This document shows, one piece after another, positions 48,900 through 63,455 of a DNA stretch of 64,000 nucleotides. This stretch comes from Paramecium pentaurelia (lineage: Eukaryota; Ciliophora; Oligohymenophorea; Peniculida; Parameciidae), in contig CAJJDO010000094.1 in NCBI GenBank assembly GCA_905183005.1, positions 8,596 to 72,595 of the forward strand. Reading direction: 5' to 3'. The notes beneath the pieces are model-generated. The model was not told the origin of the DNA. It saw only the letters and a program-made list of their open reading frames with translations, and made no database searches. Positions within the stretch are counted from its first letter, which is position 1. The number at the start of each line of letters is the position of its first letter. Made by a program: the position numbers and the translations under genes.

Positions 48900-50560
48900 C
48901 AATATTTTTGATCAATGTTCTAGAAACTCAATCCAAATAAGTTAACCCTGGATTTTTAAGGAACATATGTATGAATTAGAATATATTTAAACAATGGAGC
49001 TCTAACTTATTCTAAATTGAAAGAGTCTAGTAATCCCCCTACTTTATGTAAAATTGAATGATTCTACCCTAGTTTACAACTTTATTGTTAAAATATAAAA
49101 TATTGCATTCTTTAGTTTTTTACACAACTCTTTAAGGAACTTCAAATATATAATCTAATTTAAATATATCATTTACTCTATTCAAACAATAAATACATAT
49201 TTTCATAAGTAGGTTGGAGATTATCACTAAAATTAAATTAAGAAAACCCATTTCAAAAATTGAAGTTAACATCTTCGCTGCAATATTCTTATGAAAAATA
49301 GTGGATTAATATGAATGGTCCACCTTCTTTTTCTAGAGTAATTCCCTACCCTATAATAATATACTTTTCTGGATTCCTATTATGTTCTCTCATATTACTA
49401 GGTTCAATCAAGATCAATCCATCTCTTTATCGTATTTCACTTTTGCAATCATAGTTATTTAGCATCAGTATTGTTTGTTAAAAAGGTTTCCAACAATAGT
49501 ATTACTTTATTCTAAAATTTATGTAGGTTTATTTAATAATTTACTAAATCATATTCTGATCAAGTTTGAAAATTAGTAAAAATAATATCCATACATGCTG
49601 CTTATCTATTGTCATTTAAATAGAAGATTTCTTTAAATATATTTTAATCATAGGTTTTAATTATTAAATCTTAAATCTGCAGAGGAATTAATACATTTAT
49701 TAAATCTTCACCAGCTTATCAAAATTGTCCCAATACCCCAGTTAATCTGAAAATTTAATAAAAGTTTCTTTAATTTTATGTCTATAAAATAGTCTTTAAA
49801 ATCTTATTCTCTTTCAGAATGTGTAGACTTATAATTTTTATTCTAAATCTTATTAATATAATTGTAATATTTTCTTTAAATCGTCATTTTCATCTAATTT
49901 TACTTCGAAAATCTATAATTTATACTTATATCAGGTTAAGTTAAATGTAAACCCAATTATAGAAGTCATTATACTGACATTCTTCAGGGTTCGAAATTCT
50001 AATTCATAATCTTGAACTACGCCTTAATGAGTAAAACACTTTCTATAAAATATTTAAGTTCATAAATACATTATAAACTTGTAATTTATTAGATTAAATA
50101 AAAAAGTTAGCAGTATACTTAAGATACTTGCAATCATTTATTCAATCACTTGGAGCATTCTACTTATGACAATCAACTAGGCCAATGAATTTGAAGAAGT
50201 TGGATGAGGAGTAAATATATATTTCACTCGAATGATTTTAAACTAAAATTTAATTTATAATATATTAAAACTGTATCTGGTTGATTAAAATAATCATATC
50301 GAGCATCATGACTATTGAATCTATCAAATATCATAATGCCACAATTATTCTGGCAAATCCTTTTCTTCAAAACTCAAGGCCTTCATGTCCTGAATCTATG
50401 AATATTTTAAAACATTATTTCTTCTTATGTGATTTTTTGTATCTTGATGATAGAGCACCTTTTTCCATTTATAAATATTTAATATTTAATTATACTGCAT
50501 TAGCCGTAATCAAAAGAATTTCATTTTGTCATAACTTCAAATAAGAAATAAATTGGCTAA
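48900..50560 (-). pseudogene. Decayed coding stretch, family not recognised
   Basis: On the minus strand, successive open segments in changing frames read like protein: DMKALSFEEKDLPEQLWHYD near 50350-50290, IFDRFNSHDARYDYFNQPD near 50330-50265, KIKETFIKFSDQLGYWDNFD near 49780-49710, and LILIEPSNMREHNRNPEKYI near 49415-49350. TGA codons and frame changes separate them. No known domain is recognised and no start is evident. It is probably an old gene copy. Confidence 0.35.
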
Positions 50561-53500
50561 TATTTTGATGCCTAGTTTAAATTAGTTGCACTTCTTATCA
50601 TATTATTTAAATTAATTATTGAAAATATCTACTGATGATTTATTCAAGTTTTTAACAATATCAAATATAGAGGATGAAATTTTGATGAATTTAAGATAAA
50701 AATGGGAAAATTTATTTATTCTGATTCAATAATAAGTATTACCTTTTGATAATAATTTATCATTATTAATTTGAAATACTATTAATGAGAATATGTTTCA
50801 AATTAAGATTGTATTTTATAATTAATATTTTTTATATTAAATAAATATAAAAATCAAAAATGTGTTGTTCTAAACAACTAGTATATACTTAATTGAAATA
50901 TTTTAGTAAAATAAATGATAAAATATTTAATTTTATTTCTGTTAATTATTTTATGTAATCCTTAAGTATTTCTTAGAGAATAGTTTTTCAAATTAGATTA
51001 AGTGTTATCATTCAAATAATAATAGATTATAAATTTATGTTTTACATTTTTCATACTATTTACTTTATCAAAGCTTAAATTATATTAATTTTAATTTATC
51101 CAATTAAATTAGGATTAAACAGTTCAATTTTATTCCTATTTTAATATATAAATTACAGTGTATTTAGATATTTTATATTTTGCTCTCATGATATTATTTA
51201 TTGCTATTTGATTGTTATTTGATCATACTATTTGGCCTCTATTTCCTTTAAGTAAAACTAACTATTTTACTGAAAAGAGAGCAAAATCAGATGATAAGTA
51301 TCTAAAATAATAAAGATCAAGTTTAAACAACGATGTTTATTTTATTGATTAGAATTTCAATTTATAATTTATTGTAGGTGCATCTAATTATTGTAATAAA
51401 GATAATGATTTTACAATGGTTTTGAATTTGGACAATTAAGACATTTATAGGCTAAAATATAACTAATTTTTTAAGAGAATCATTATTTTTAGAATAATAA
51501 ATACGTATTATTAGATTCTATAGGAAGCCAAATGTTAAAATCATATAAGAATATTGAAGTATAAACTAATATCTAAATTCATTAGTTTTTATCTTGTGGA
51601 TACAAATGAATTAATAGTAAGTGTGAAAATTTTGGTAATTTTGGTTCAAATTGTATTTTTATAGATATTCATCATTATTAAATAAATAATTTTAAAATAA
51701 TGAATTATATATTCAATCATTTCGGATAACATATAAAAATAATGATGTCTCACTTTATACATTAAAAGATCTTTCATTTAAATTAGAATACCAAATCTAA
51801 ATAAAAATATGATTAAATTTGATCCTTAATTAAATTTAAAGAAAGTTTTATTTTAAATATGGTTATTTATGATTATTAAAATAAATTTGATTACAAATAC
51901 ATTAAATTCAATCCCAATAGGAATAATAATTTACAACTTTACTATATTTTTTATTATGAAATGTTTGTATTAATGATTTCTCAACACAAAGAGCCTATAT
52001 TTTAAGAGATCTATTATTACTTATAACTAGAAATAACTTTTAGTAATTTATTATTGATAGATTTTCCTTAAGGTGTAGATTGCTTAACAAGATTTACTTA
52101 AAATGTAAACTTATTATAACACTATATTTATATGATGTATCTTAAATAGTTATTCATCAATTAATAATAAAAACAGCTAAATCTTATTCATTATTCTATG
52201 AATAGATGATTGTATATTTTATAATAAATAAACCATTTTTATTGATTATAAAATATACACTAATTTGTAAATAAAACTATATATCTACTATACAATTAAA
52301 TTAAATAAGCTCTGAATATAATTGTTATTGTAACAATAAATTTGTTTGATTATTAGATAATGAGATATAAATTAAAGCTAAATCTATATCACTTCAAAAA
52401 TAAATTTTATTTGAATATTGTATCTAATAATCTTATTTATAGTGAGAACTCCAGAAAAGTGAAGAAATCGTTTTGAATAAATATAATAAATATTCCAAAT
52501 CAGAGTTCTTAATGGAAATGTTTAATTGATTTGCTAAAAATTTATTTAAAAATCTAATAACATTAATTCATCTGGACCAGTTCTTTACTTCAAAATAGAG
52601 AGTAATGAAACATTACTCATGAAATATACTACATTCACTCATATTAACATCTAATTCATTGATTCAGATGAGAATACAGGATATATAATGATCTACTATT
52701 ACACTTTTAAATATTACAACATATAATATCTAATTTTGAAACTCTAGTGTTAAGTAATTAACTTAATCTTTTTTTCGAAAGGGTTCAAGTAAATTAAGGA
52801 TTTTAGTTCTGAGGATTAAGTAGAAGAAATACATTAGAAATCCACCTTTTAATTAGATATTTTATATTCCTTTAATATTTTCACAATTGAGATAGGCTTA
52901 AAAATCTATTTAGTATTAAAAAACAAGAGAATCTATATATTATTGTATATTTAAGACATTAAATAAGTCAGATGAATAGAATTTAGAAGAAAAATATCAA
53001 TAACTAATAATTATATTACTTATGTGAAAAAAAATATATTTATGGTTTTCTAATGTCAAAACTCATTTTGATTATATTCATTTAATGAAAAAATTATATC
53101 ATTAGGGAATGATTTAGTAGATTAGGTTCTATTGAGTTGTTTTTGAAGTTATTAAGTATACTGTCAAAAATATAATTAAGAGATTATTAGCTCTACAAGA
53201 AGATTTGTGATTTTCGATATTTGAGTTGAATCAAAGAACGATAATTATACTTCATGGATTAGATAGAAATAGTTTATTAAAAATTTTATATACTTTAGAC
53301 GAAAATAACTCTTATAGTGATAATATTTTATTAAACCTATTATAATTTTATAATTAACTCTTTCCACATTTACTTAGTATGGTTAAGCATGTTAATTATT
53401 TTTGATATATTAATCGATAGATGAGAAGCCCTTCTCACTATATCTTTTATTTATTCTTACTACAATTAACTACTTCTATACCCCATATTTAATGTATCAA

Positions 53501-55329
53501 TCTACTAAATAACTTAGCTTCTATTGTTATTTTGAGTTTACTCTTTTAAATCCTTCCAGCTTAATCATCTATTGTATATTCCTATAAATCTTAGAATTGC
53601 AATTCAGATTTTGAGCATGTATATTTTCTTTCTACCTACAGATCCAATCTTCATAGCCTTAAATTCTCGATTTTCTTTTAACTACCTCAAAACTATTTAA
53701 GGTCTGTAAGACACCTTATTTGATTGTATACTTATATTTTTTTATGCTCAAAATTAATAGAATCAAGATAAAGATTGAAAATTCTCTTGCAACATAAATA
53801 TAATTGTTAAAAAGACTTTCCAAAGAGGGTCTAGAATAAATCTTATTTACTTTAATATTTGATAAGATTGCCTCATTAAGTTCAGAAGCTATTAGTTTAT
53901 TAAAATCATGTAATAATCCGATTTTATTTACTTTGGAAAAACTTAATTTTTAAATCTAATGTCTAATTAACGATGAAATTTGGAATTAATTAAATTATTT
54001 ATTTTAATTTTTAATGTTAATTAGGAGTGTTTGAGTAATTACATCTATATAATATATATATATATATATATTATTTTCTTCAAAAAATGAAATTCCGGTT
54101 TACTTCGATAAAAAATAAATATCAATAGAAAATGTAAACATTAAAAGTAATTTAATGATGTGATATAGGAGAATCAAAATTTATTTGAATTTCCTACCAT
54201 TTGTAATGATAAAGCATAATCATGAAAATTAATAAAATATCTAAGGGAGACTTTTTAAAACTGATTTTACCATTTTTTTTTTATCTTAATTAGATTCATA
54301 CATCAAAGCAATTGCTAACTTTTTATCTATTTAAGTTAACGAAATCATGATGTTAAAGGTAATATAATGTAGGTAATGTAAAAAATTAATAAGTAATCTG
54401 GAACTCTGGCCCACAAGAGACCCTTGTATTATTCCAGATCTCTTTATATTTCTAATAACACAAAATTATTTAGATTCTTTTACGATTTAGCAACTAAACA
54501 AGCAACCTTAAAATAAATAGGTATGTCAAATCATCATTTGATAATTAATTAATTATAAAATTTTTGGATTATTTTGGGTTTTTTTCTAGAATTCAATTAA
54601 TATTTAATTATATATATGAATTCATTCAACCATGTTATAACTAAAAGCAAACTACTAATTATCTAAGATTGATCTTCAAATATCTTATAACAAAATTTCT
54701 GCTTTTACCTTAAACTTTCATATAGAATTCTTATTGTTTATATTTTAGAATTTTGAGAGGATTCAAAAATTGACTTCAAACCAATAATAATAACCATATT
54801 ATAGCTTCCATCAAAAGATGAAAAATTTCAAATTAAGTCCTTATATGCTAAGAATTTTGGAAATAAACTTTAAACATTAAATAAAAATTATATAATTTTT
54901 ATGTTAATATTTGAACTAAAATAACGGTGAATTTAATTTTCCAAATTATAAATTATAATAATTGAAATTATAACAAATTTTATTTATATCAACCAAATGA
55001 TTTAGTAAATGATTATCAATTATGGGCACTAATGCAAAATCACTAATGATTGAAATGGCCATATTATATTAAATCATATATCAAAAATAAAATTTTTTAT
55101 AAATAATTTGAAGTATGAAAGAAAAGTTTTTAATAAATACAAAAATCAAATCGCTTATTTTTTTATTTTTATTGGAAAAAGAATAAAATATGGTGGAGAC
55201 TAATTCTAAACATTAATGATATTAATAATATGCATTTTTATTTTTATGAGAACTAAATATTATAAAAATATCTTTTAATAATCTTTTTATTTAATCATTC
55301 TTGATAGATAACTTTTGGAAACTGAAAAT
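50561..55329. other. Long gene-poor region with one candidate open frame
   Basis: At 51212-51703 (+) a 163-codon frame with TAA/TAG as Gln has protein-like composition (FPLSKTNYFTEKRAKSDDKY, later FIVGASNYCNKDND) but no start near its 5' end and no recognised domain. Less convincing pieces follow near 51850-52210. A TA microsatellite lies at 54052-54071. The remainder shows no coding signal. Confidence 0.4.
54052..54071. repeat. (TA)n microsatellite
   Basis: About ten perfect TA units in AT-rich intergenic DNA. Confidence 0.85.
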
Positions 55330-56110
55330 AAATATTACATGAATACCTAAAAACGTCTATGAGGAAGAAAACTCTTATAATACTCCTTCAAAGTAGTTTG
55401 GGCCTTTCAATTTAACAATAATTCCAGGACCCATGAGTATTGATTTGATTTCAAAAGGAATTTAGTTTTACAATTTTGATTACTCTCCTTAGCATATTTA
55501 TAATAACATTCCATTGTAATTACATTCACTAAAAAAATTCACACAAGGAACAGCAAGTCTTAAAATTATGTCTCTAAATCCCCAAGATTCTAGAAATCAT
55601 TCAATTAATACCATCATTTAGATCTTCAAACCAAGAATTAGAATTTAAATTGTCTTTTAACTTAATAGTTAAATCAGTTCCTGTTATTTAAAACTTTAGT
55701 GAAAGAGGCTAAAGCAAATCCTACCAAAATTCCGTTCTACAAATCATTGTACCATCATCATAATTCAATATTAAATTTTCAATTTACACTTCATTTGCAT
55801 AAATCTCAAACCCTTCTTTATCCCAAGAGTCTAATTTCCAAATACCAACTTATAATTCAATTAAATTATTAGGGGGAACATTTGTAAATGTCTTGGTTAC
55901 TTAAGTTTTAAATCCATAAGGTCCCATAAATAAATTTTTAGGTTGTGATCCACACCTATCTAAAGTTGCATCACTCGTTCCAACAATTTAAAAATCTGTA
56001 TATCTACAATCAGCAACATCATCTGTTAAACAATTTTCATATATTATTGATTTCAGAAACAATATTTTGAGAAATGAAATTAAAGGTGGCATTAAAATTA
56101 ATATTAAATT
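55330..56110 (-). pseudogene. N-terminal domain of a cysteine-rich extracellular protein, broken
   Basis: The minus strand reads a hydrophobic start (LISFLKILFLKSII), then ENCLTDDVADCRY, CGSQPKNLFMGPYG and the telling VGIWKLDSWDKEGFEIYAN, then LLQPLSLKFQIT. A TGA and a one-base frame change follow near 55570, and the next frame gives LESWGFRDIILRL. The 'IDSWDxExFxIyvD ... ExWGIRDI' layout is that of the beta-sandwich domain at the N-terminus of many ciliate cysteine-rich surface proteins. No cysteine-rich repeat region follows downstream, so the gene is truncated as well as broken. Confidence 0.6.
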
Positions 56111-58522
56111 CAAGATAAAACGAATTTCATTCAAATAAGAGAGAACAACACTTAAGTATCTTAACAATATTTATAAAGAAAAATATGTCTTGATTTTACT
56201 TTAACTAAATTTCTAATAGATTTTTTTATTAAAATATGTTTAGAAGACTTGCAATTAAACTTTAAATACTTTTAACAAAAACCCCTTTAAATCATTAATA
56301 TAATATTTAAATAAAGGATAAAATCATATATTTTAACGAATTAGATTTATTCAGTCAATCAATTAAATGTTAGATTATAATTAAATTAAATATATTTTAA
56401 TAAAAAAAAAATTTTATTATTATTTTTATATAATTACAGCTTATAATATTAGTTATCTTTGGTATGACTAATCCAAGATGACTTTAATTAGGAAATGTGG
56501 ATGCAAAAATATCAGATTGAATTGTGCTATAAGTGATTTAAAATATTTTTAAGCTAATAATTATGGAGAAAGACCAAATTATGTCATAAAATTTAATAAT
56601 ATTTAAATACAATTTTAAGGTTTATTTAATAAAAGTAAACCAATTATATATATTTTAAAAAGTTAAAATATGAAAAAAATAAACTATATTAACAAAATAA
56701 TTCATAAAATCAGATTCAAAAACATCAAAAAGTCGTTTGCTTCTTTAAAACAATGTTGATTAAAAGAAAATACAACATTTTATTTTATAAGCCAAGATCA
56801 TAATGAATTAAAATTAAACACTTCATATAATCATGAAACTTACCCTAGAAATTGTATTAATCTTTATATAAAACTTGTTTTTATTTTTAAACTTATTTTA
56901 GTATCACATTTTGTATTTCGTAAAAAGTCTAAGTTAACAATTTTTTAACTAATAAAAATGGGCCACAAATTATAATAAAAAGAAATCATTCAAATCAGTT
57001 ATTTTTTGAGTACTTTGAATATCTGAATATATTACTGATAATATACTGTTTTCATATGTTAGTAATTAATTTTATTGACAATACATTATCAGAAAATCTT
57101 AAAATAATAGCCAATACATTGTATAATTGATTCAAAACTTATCTGAAACTACCATTAAAAGATATAATAAATAAAATTCTTGAACCCTTCTATCTTAATT
57201 AATTGAAAATTTCTTTATTAATAACTCTGATTTAGTAAGAAATTTGTAAACTATGTTTTGAAAATAAAGTCAAAAAGATATCCAATCAAGTTATTATACT
57301 TAAAGTTCGACTTGAAGATTTGTAAAAATAAAATAATTCCCTTACTAAATACTAAGAATTGATTCATTTTATTATAAAAATATTTGGTATTGCTTCCAAA
57401 AAATAGTATGACCCTAATTAGATATGCTCCATTTGATAGTAACAAAGAAATAAGTTGTAGTAATTCAAACAAAAAAAGAAATTAATTTAATATTAAATTT
57501 TGGAAGTAATTTTTTTAAGTACTAAATTCAGATATACTTGAAATATAGTAAAATGTTGGGTTTTCTTATTTTTCAGGCTTAAAAAGGTTATAAAAAGTAT
57601 CAATTCATAAAAATTTAGATCTTGATTTTAATTTTATTAATAGTCTTTCGGATGATCCTTTTATTTAAGAAAAAATGATTAATTTAAAATTAAATAATAA
57701 TTTGGTATTATTTAAGAGTAGATTTATTAAAGTCTAAATTAAAAGGGGAAATTACATTCTATAATGGATAGAAAATTAATAATTATAATGTTTATTAATT
57801 TAATAATTGTCAGTTTTTAAATATGGTAATTTACAAGAAATAACCCTTAATTATATAGTTTTTAAGTCATAAATATAGAATTCTATAGTTTTTTTTAAAG
57901 AACAAATCTAATTAAGCTGTAAATCTTGGCTGTTAAGATTGTGATGGTCCAAACCTATCAAGATTTTTGTCTTGTACATAATAATCAAATTAAATCCATC
58001 TTCCAGAAAATAAAGTATGTATCTATCCATATAATACAATTGAAAATGAAAATTAATGCAAATGATCTTAGAGAAAAGAAAAAAATGTAAATACGGATAT
58101 TTCGAGTTTGATCGAGATTTTTATTAAAAGTAAATTATCATGAAATATTTAGTTCTTCAAGAATTGAGGAATTGAGGACAGTATTTGCATTTAAAAAAAT
58201 TCCAATTATTTTGAAGATTTTAAAAAGTTAGTAAAAATTCTAGCTTATTTTTGAAAAACAAAACAATTATTTCCTATAAAATTCAAATATTTAACTAAAC
58301 AAATTATTAAATAATTGAATTAAACATTAATATTTCCTTAAAATTTAATGAAAAATTTAAAGGTCTTTATGTAAATGAAGGAAAAACTCACCATTTACTT
58401 AAGTATGATGAAACTAATCTTAAAAAAAAGTAGAATTTAATAGATTGATCATAGAAAAAACATAATAATAAACTTTTCAACGCATTTATAATTTATTAAT
58501 ATTATAAAAAATCAATTTACTT
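56111..58522. other. Gene-poor region with one candidate open frame
   Basis: At 57131-57436 (+) a 101-codon frame ends at TGA. It contains CKLCFENKVKKISNQ and a helical stretch (LKVRLEDLQKQNNSLTKYQE), possibly a coiled-coil relic. It has no start codon near its 5' end. Elsewhere no coding signal is seen. Confidence 0.4.
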
Positions 58523-61500
58523 TCATGCTGTCATAAATATGTTATGATCGATTTCTTTTAATAAGGTTGGTTTAAATAGTTTTAAAAGATTATTAATGAA
58601 TCTTTTTAACTTTTTATATTTTTATAATAGAAATATCCATTGTTGAATAGCATCTAAAATTAATTATATTAATAAAATAGCAGTGATACATGCAATGCAA
58701 CCCCATCCTAAATAATCTTTCATATCTTCTGTCAATATTCTTAATTATTCATTCAAACTTAATATCAATAATAATAATAATGTTATAGTAATATTAAGTT
58801 CACAGCTAAATTGTTTTATGAATTCTTTAGAATCAGTAAGTGGTTTAAAAGATAGTAAGAAATAAGCTTGTACAGAAGTAAAGATAATTAAATTTATTAT
58901 CTAAACAGATGGAGCTTCATAACAAAATATTAAAGTTAACATAAAAAATAGTTTCTTAATCAGCAGGATGGAATTAAAATATTTGCCTACATTATTCTTC
59001 TTAATACCCTCAAATAATGTTCCATATTTGAGGTTATTTTGATAATTTGTAAATGCATATTTATCTTAACTACTGAGCTTAATTATATGAAAAATAATAA
59101 ATAAGTAGAAGAGAAATGTTAATAATGCAAGTATTGAGGATAATCTTATTAAAATATTCTATGACATTATGTCTAATGAATACAATTAAAGGACTATAGC
59201 AAAAGTGAAATCATAAGCAGTTGTAATCAAAACTCTATATATTCCACTGCAAAAGAATTCTCGTAATACTTTTAGACAAAAACTTGTTATAGATATTTTC
59301 ATAGCTAAAATTAGGTATTTAATTTTAAGGATCAAGCTGGGTTTTTTATTTGGGATATCATCATAGTATTTAAAATCTAGTCGGTGTAAATAATATGGAA
59401 TCTTTTTTGAAACTATGTATATCAGAATTAAAGTAAACCATATGAAAATAACTGATGCACTGTTTATTATAAACAGAGGTGTTAAATTATCTTATTTGAT
59501 TTTGAGTGGAATATTGTTAACATTTTCATCAATCAGAGATAAGTTAAAGAGGTCATAAAAATTGAAATATTTTTAAATGAAATTCATTTGTACAAATTCA
59601 AAGCAATTAAAAAACTCTTATAAATTAAAAGGAAATTAAGAATTAATATACTTTAAATATGACAATATTTGTATTGTATCTAGAAGATTATAAAAGATAT
59701 CTAACCCTCCAAATAAAAGAGCAGTTCCACTCATTGTTCCAATAGCATACAGAATATATTAATTGCTTGAAGAAGCCATTTCAACCTATTCAACTGTAGT
59801 TACATCAACAAAAATAATATCAGCAATTTTGGTTGTTACTATCTATTACTATTATTGATAACCATTGTTAGATTTAAAATGAGAAAGGTTGGTAAAGCTA
59901 ATTTTGAGTTCTTAGTTCTTTATGCTTTAATTAAATGATATCAAAAAATTAACAGTTAAGTTGAGTTAGGATGAATTAATCCTATTCATATCAGAAGAGA
60001 TGTCACATTATTATTTTATGTTTATTTCTTCCTAACCATTCAGAATGATTACTTCAACATCCTTATTAAAATCTATATCATTGTTAAATTCTATAAGTAT
60101 GTTATATGATAATTAAAATAATCTAATATTATTGTATATAGAGTGATCACCTGCTTATATTAGAATTGGAATTGGTAATTCAGGTTTGATACAAACTGAA
60201 CCTTTACAAATAAATTATTTTTCTAATCTGCATGAGCGATCACAACCATCTCCATTTAATATATTACTGTCATCGCATTCTTCATCAACACTCATTATTC
60301 CATCTCCACATTTAGAATAACATGTGTTCTTTTCAAAATTAGAGTATAAACCAACAATATCTTCACATTTTAAACATTATCCTTAAATATTTTATTTAAA
60401 TCGGCATGAAGTGCAGTTAGATGCACTATTTATACATTATAGACATTATTGAGCACATTTAACACAGACTGATTATTGAATGAAGTATCCTTACTCACAT
60501 TTAGTACAAATAGTTGAATTTAATGTATTACTAAAATCACATTAATTGCAATTATCACTACATTTAAAACAAATTGAAGATTCAAGTATTTTATTGATAC
60601 ATTTGTAATTAGGATCTATTTTACAATTAGTACATCCATCTCTTTCAATTGTATTTCCATCATCGCAATCTTCTCCATATGTCCATTGTTTATCAGTACA
60701 ATCTTTATATTTGCAATCTTCCTTGCTTTTACCTTCAATTGAATCACATGATAAACATTCATTATTTTCAGATTCAAAATACTCAGAATTACAGATACAA
60801 TCATTATTTTATAAAATTCTATTCTATTCAATAAAGCAATTTGTGCATTCAGCTTATGAAGTGCATGATTTGCATCTGAAATTGCATTCTAAACATTAGT
60901 TTTAATTAGATAAATAATACCCTTATTAACAGACACAAGAATCATTTTCAAGAATAATATGTTAGATCTAAGAACATTATGTACAAATTTATTGGGAAAT
61001 GCAAATTTCACATGGAAATTAGCATTGAAAACAATCAACATTATCTCTGTAATATCCTTATTTGCAAATGCATTTATTATCAACTAAATCAAATGTCTTT
61101 ATACAAGAAGTACAATTATCTGATTAATTTACACATGTTTTACAATCTGGAATACACTCTTTACATTGATTATCAACAAAGAAATATCCATCTTAGCATT
61201 AATCACAAGATTAATAATCTTAACATAGTTTACAATTTTCAATGCAATTCAGACATTATTAAGCATCGTTTAGGTAATATTATTCTTAACATTCAGTACA
61301 ATTTTCTTATGAATAGCAGCTAATACAACCAACTTTGCATAATTAACATTTAAAATCTTCATTATAATAGGATCCAATTTGACACTAGCATTCGTTTTGA
61401 ATATAAATTAAATTTGTGTTTGAACATTTAAGACATTTATTAGAAGCATCTACACAAGTTTAACATTGAGGAGAACATTTTAGACATAAATTTTCACTAA

Positions 61501-63455
61501 AATAATATCCATCTCTACAATTACATAAATTTTATTCTAAAATATATTTAGTATTATCAACACAAGATAGACAATGATTAGCACTGATTGTACAATTTAG
61601 ACATGGTGTTTAACATTCTTGACATGAATAATTGTTCATATAATATCCATTTTAACATTAACATTAATTGTTGATTAATATCTGATTTGTATCTAAACAT
61701 GTCAAACATCCATATTGGTCACAAGTTGCACATAATGGTTAACAAGGAGTGCAGGAACTTAAGGAATCAGCATAAAAGGAATCTTTGCATATGCAATTGA
61801 AATTTTCATTAAGAATATGATTATCATCATTACAAGAATCACAATGATTCTAAGTTACTGAACAAGTTTAACAAGGTAATTAACATTTAATACAATTGTT
61901 ATTCTAATCACTTATCCATCCTTAATCACATTTACATTCGCCATTTTCAATTATATGATGAATATCTTAACATAATGTACAAGTCTCAGTAGTTGTTTAA
62001 CATTTAGTACATGGAGGAACACATAACTCACATGAATTACCAATCAGAACATATCCATCTTTGCATATACATTAATTTAATTCATTTATAAGTTAATGTT
62101 CATCAATACAAGATAAACAAAAAGTTGATGAATTTTTACAAGTTTTACAAGTTCCAATACACAATTCACATTTCGATGGATTATAATTTAAGTCTTCATA
62201 ATATCCATCCAAACAATAACAAATCTTAGTTGTGTTATTGATATTGAATGTAGAAGCACATTCTAAACATGAATTAGAATCTATATGACATTTAATACAT
62301 GGATGACTACATTATTAACATTGAAATGATTCATCCATGAAATATCCATCTTAACAATTACATTATGGCAAAATTTGTATGAGTTAATCATTACAAGATA
62401 GACAAGTATTCTCTGAAGAACAATTTTTACATGGTAATTTACATGGTTTGCATGATTCATCTTCAAAATAACTATCATCACAAATACAAGTTTAATTATT
62501 TAAATGTCTATTTAATCCAGTTATACAAGATTGACAATTTGTTGATGAACCTGAACATGTATAACAAGGACTTAAGCAACCAAAACAACTTTTTGGATTT
62601 GTATCAGCTTCAAATTCATTGATTTAACATGAACAACTATTTGAAATTAATGTATAAGTTAGTGAACATGATAAACAAGTAGAAGTAGTTGTTTCACAAG
62701 TTAAACATGGAAATTAGCATTAGTCACACATAAATGTTTAAGTATTTAAAAAATATCCATTCTCACATTAGCAAGTAGGTGTTGATTAATGTAAATTATC
62801 AATACATGAGACACATGTTGTTATTGTTGTATTACATTCATAACAAGGTTTAGTACAGGGAATACATGTATGATTATTTAATATGTGAGTTGAAATGCAA
62901 GAATCACAAGATGTTACTGTGCTACAGTTTATACAAGGTGATTAACAATCTAAACAAAAATATGTTGAAGTATCTAAATATTTTGTTGGTAATTAACAAT
63001 CACAAGTTGGTATTGATTAATTACTTAAATCAATACAATTTGTACAATTGTCTTCACTATCCTAACAAGTTAGACAAGCTCTAAAACATTTTGAACAAGT
63101 AGTTGATCCTGATTTTATATAATACCCACTTGCACATTCACTACAAATAGTGTCTGAAGTGCATTTAGTACAAAAAGATGGACAAGGTTTGCATACGTTT
63201 TCATCTGAACAAAAACTCATAAAACAGCTTTGTTCTTTTGTGTAATAGTATCCATCAAAACATTTCTAACAACTTGATGAATTAGAACATGTTTCACAAT
63301 TTTCAAAGCAGTCTCGACATCCACCCATCATCCCAGATTAGTAGTATTAATGTAATCCGCATGATGAAGTAGCTATGTCATACATACTATAAATTACCTA
63401 CTAAATGAAAGGAAGAGTAAACAATAAGAAATTGGAGAATATTCTTTGTTAACAT
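58523..63455 (-). CDS. Cysteine-rich polytopic membrane protein (furin/GFR-like repeats), 1635 residues, intact
   Basis: From ATG 63455, after removal of one 25-nt intron (63373-63397), I read 1636 codons without a TGA to the stop at 58523-58525; the length is an exact multiple of three. Residues 1-19 form a signal peptide (MLTKNILQFLIVYSSF). About 25-1060 is a long series of repeats of the type CxxC-x2-C...C-x2-C..GYY, with DUF4215-like units GEDCDDGNTIERDGC near 915 and CGDGIMSVDEECDD near 1040. About 1065-1220 is a beta-rich linker with few Cys. From about 1225 come seven or eight membrane helices, the first YILYAIGTMSGTALLFGGL and the last IACITAILLIQLILDAI near 1577-1595, then a basic tail. 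This is the standard layout of large ciliate surface receptors or adhesion-like proteins of unknown ligand. It is the best-preserved member of the cysteine-rich set in this window. Confidence 0.92.
63373..63397 (-). other. 25-nt intron of the cysteine-rich membrane protein gene
   Basis: On the minus strand it reads GTAATT...ACATAG. It follows the signal peptide, contains an in-frame TGA, and its removal joins SSFHLV to ATSSCGLH in frame. Confidence 0.85.

Noticed and set aside
60616..62622. Several plus- and minus-strand frames of 60-114 residues
   Set aside because: All are shadows of the intact 1635-residue minus-strand gene, which has one continuous frame through this region.
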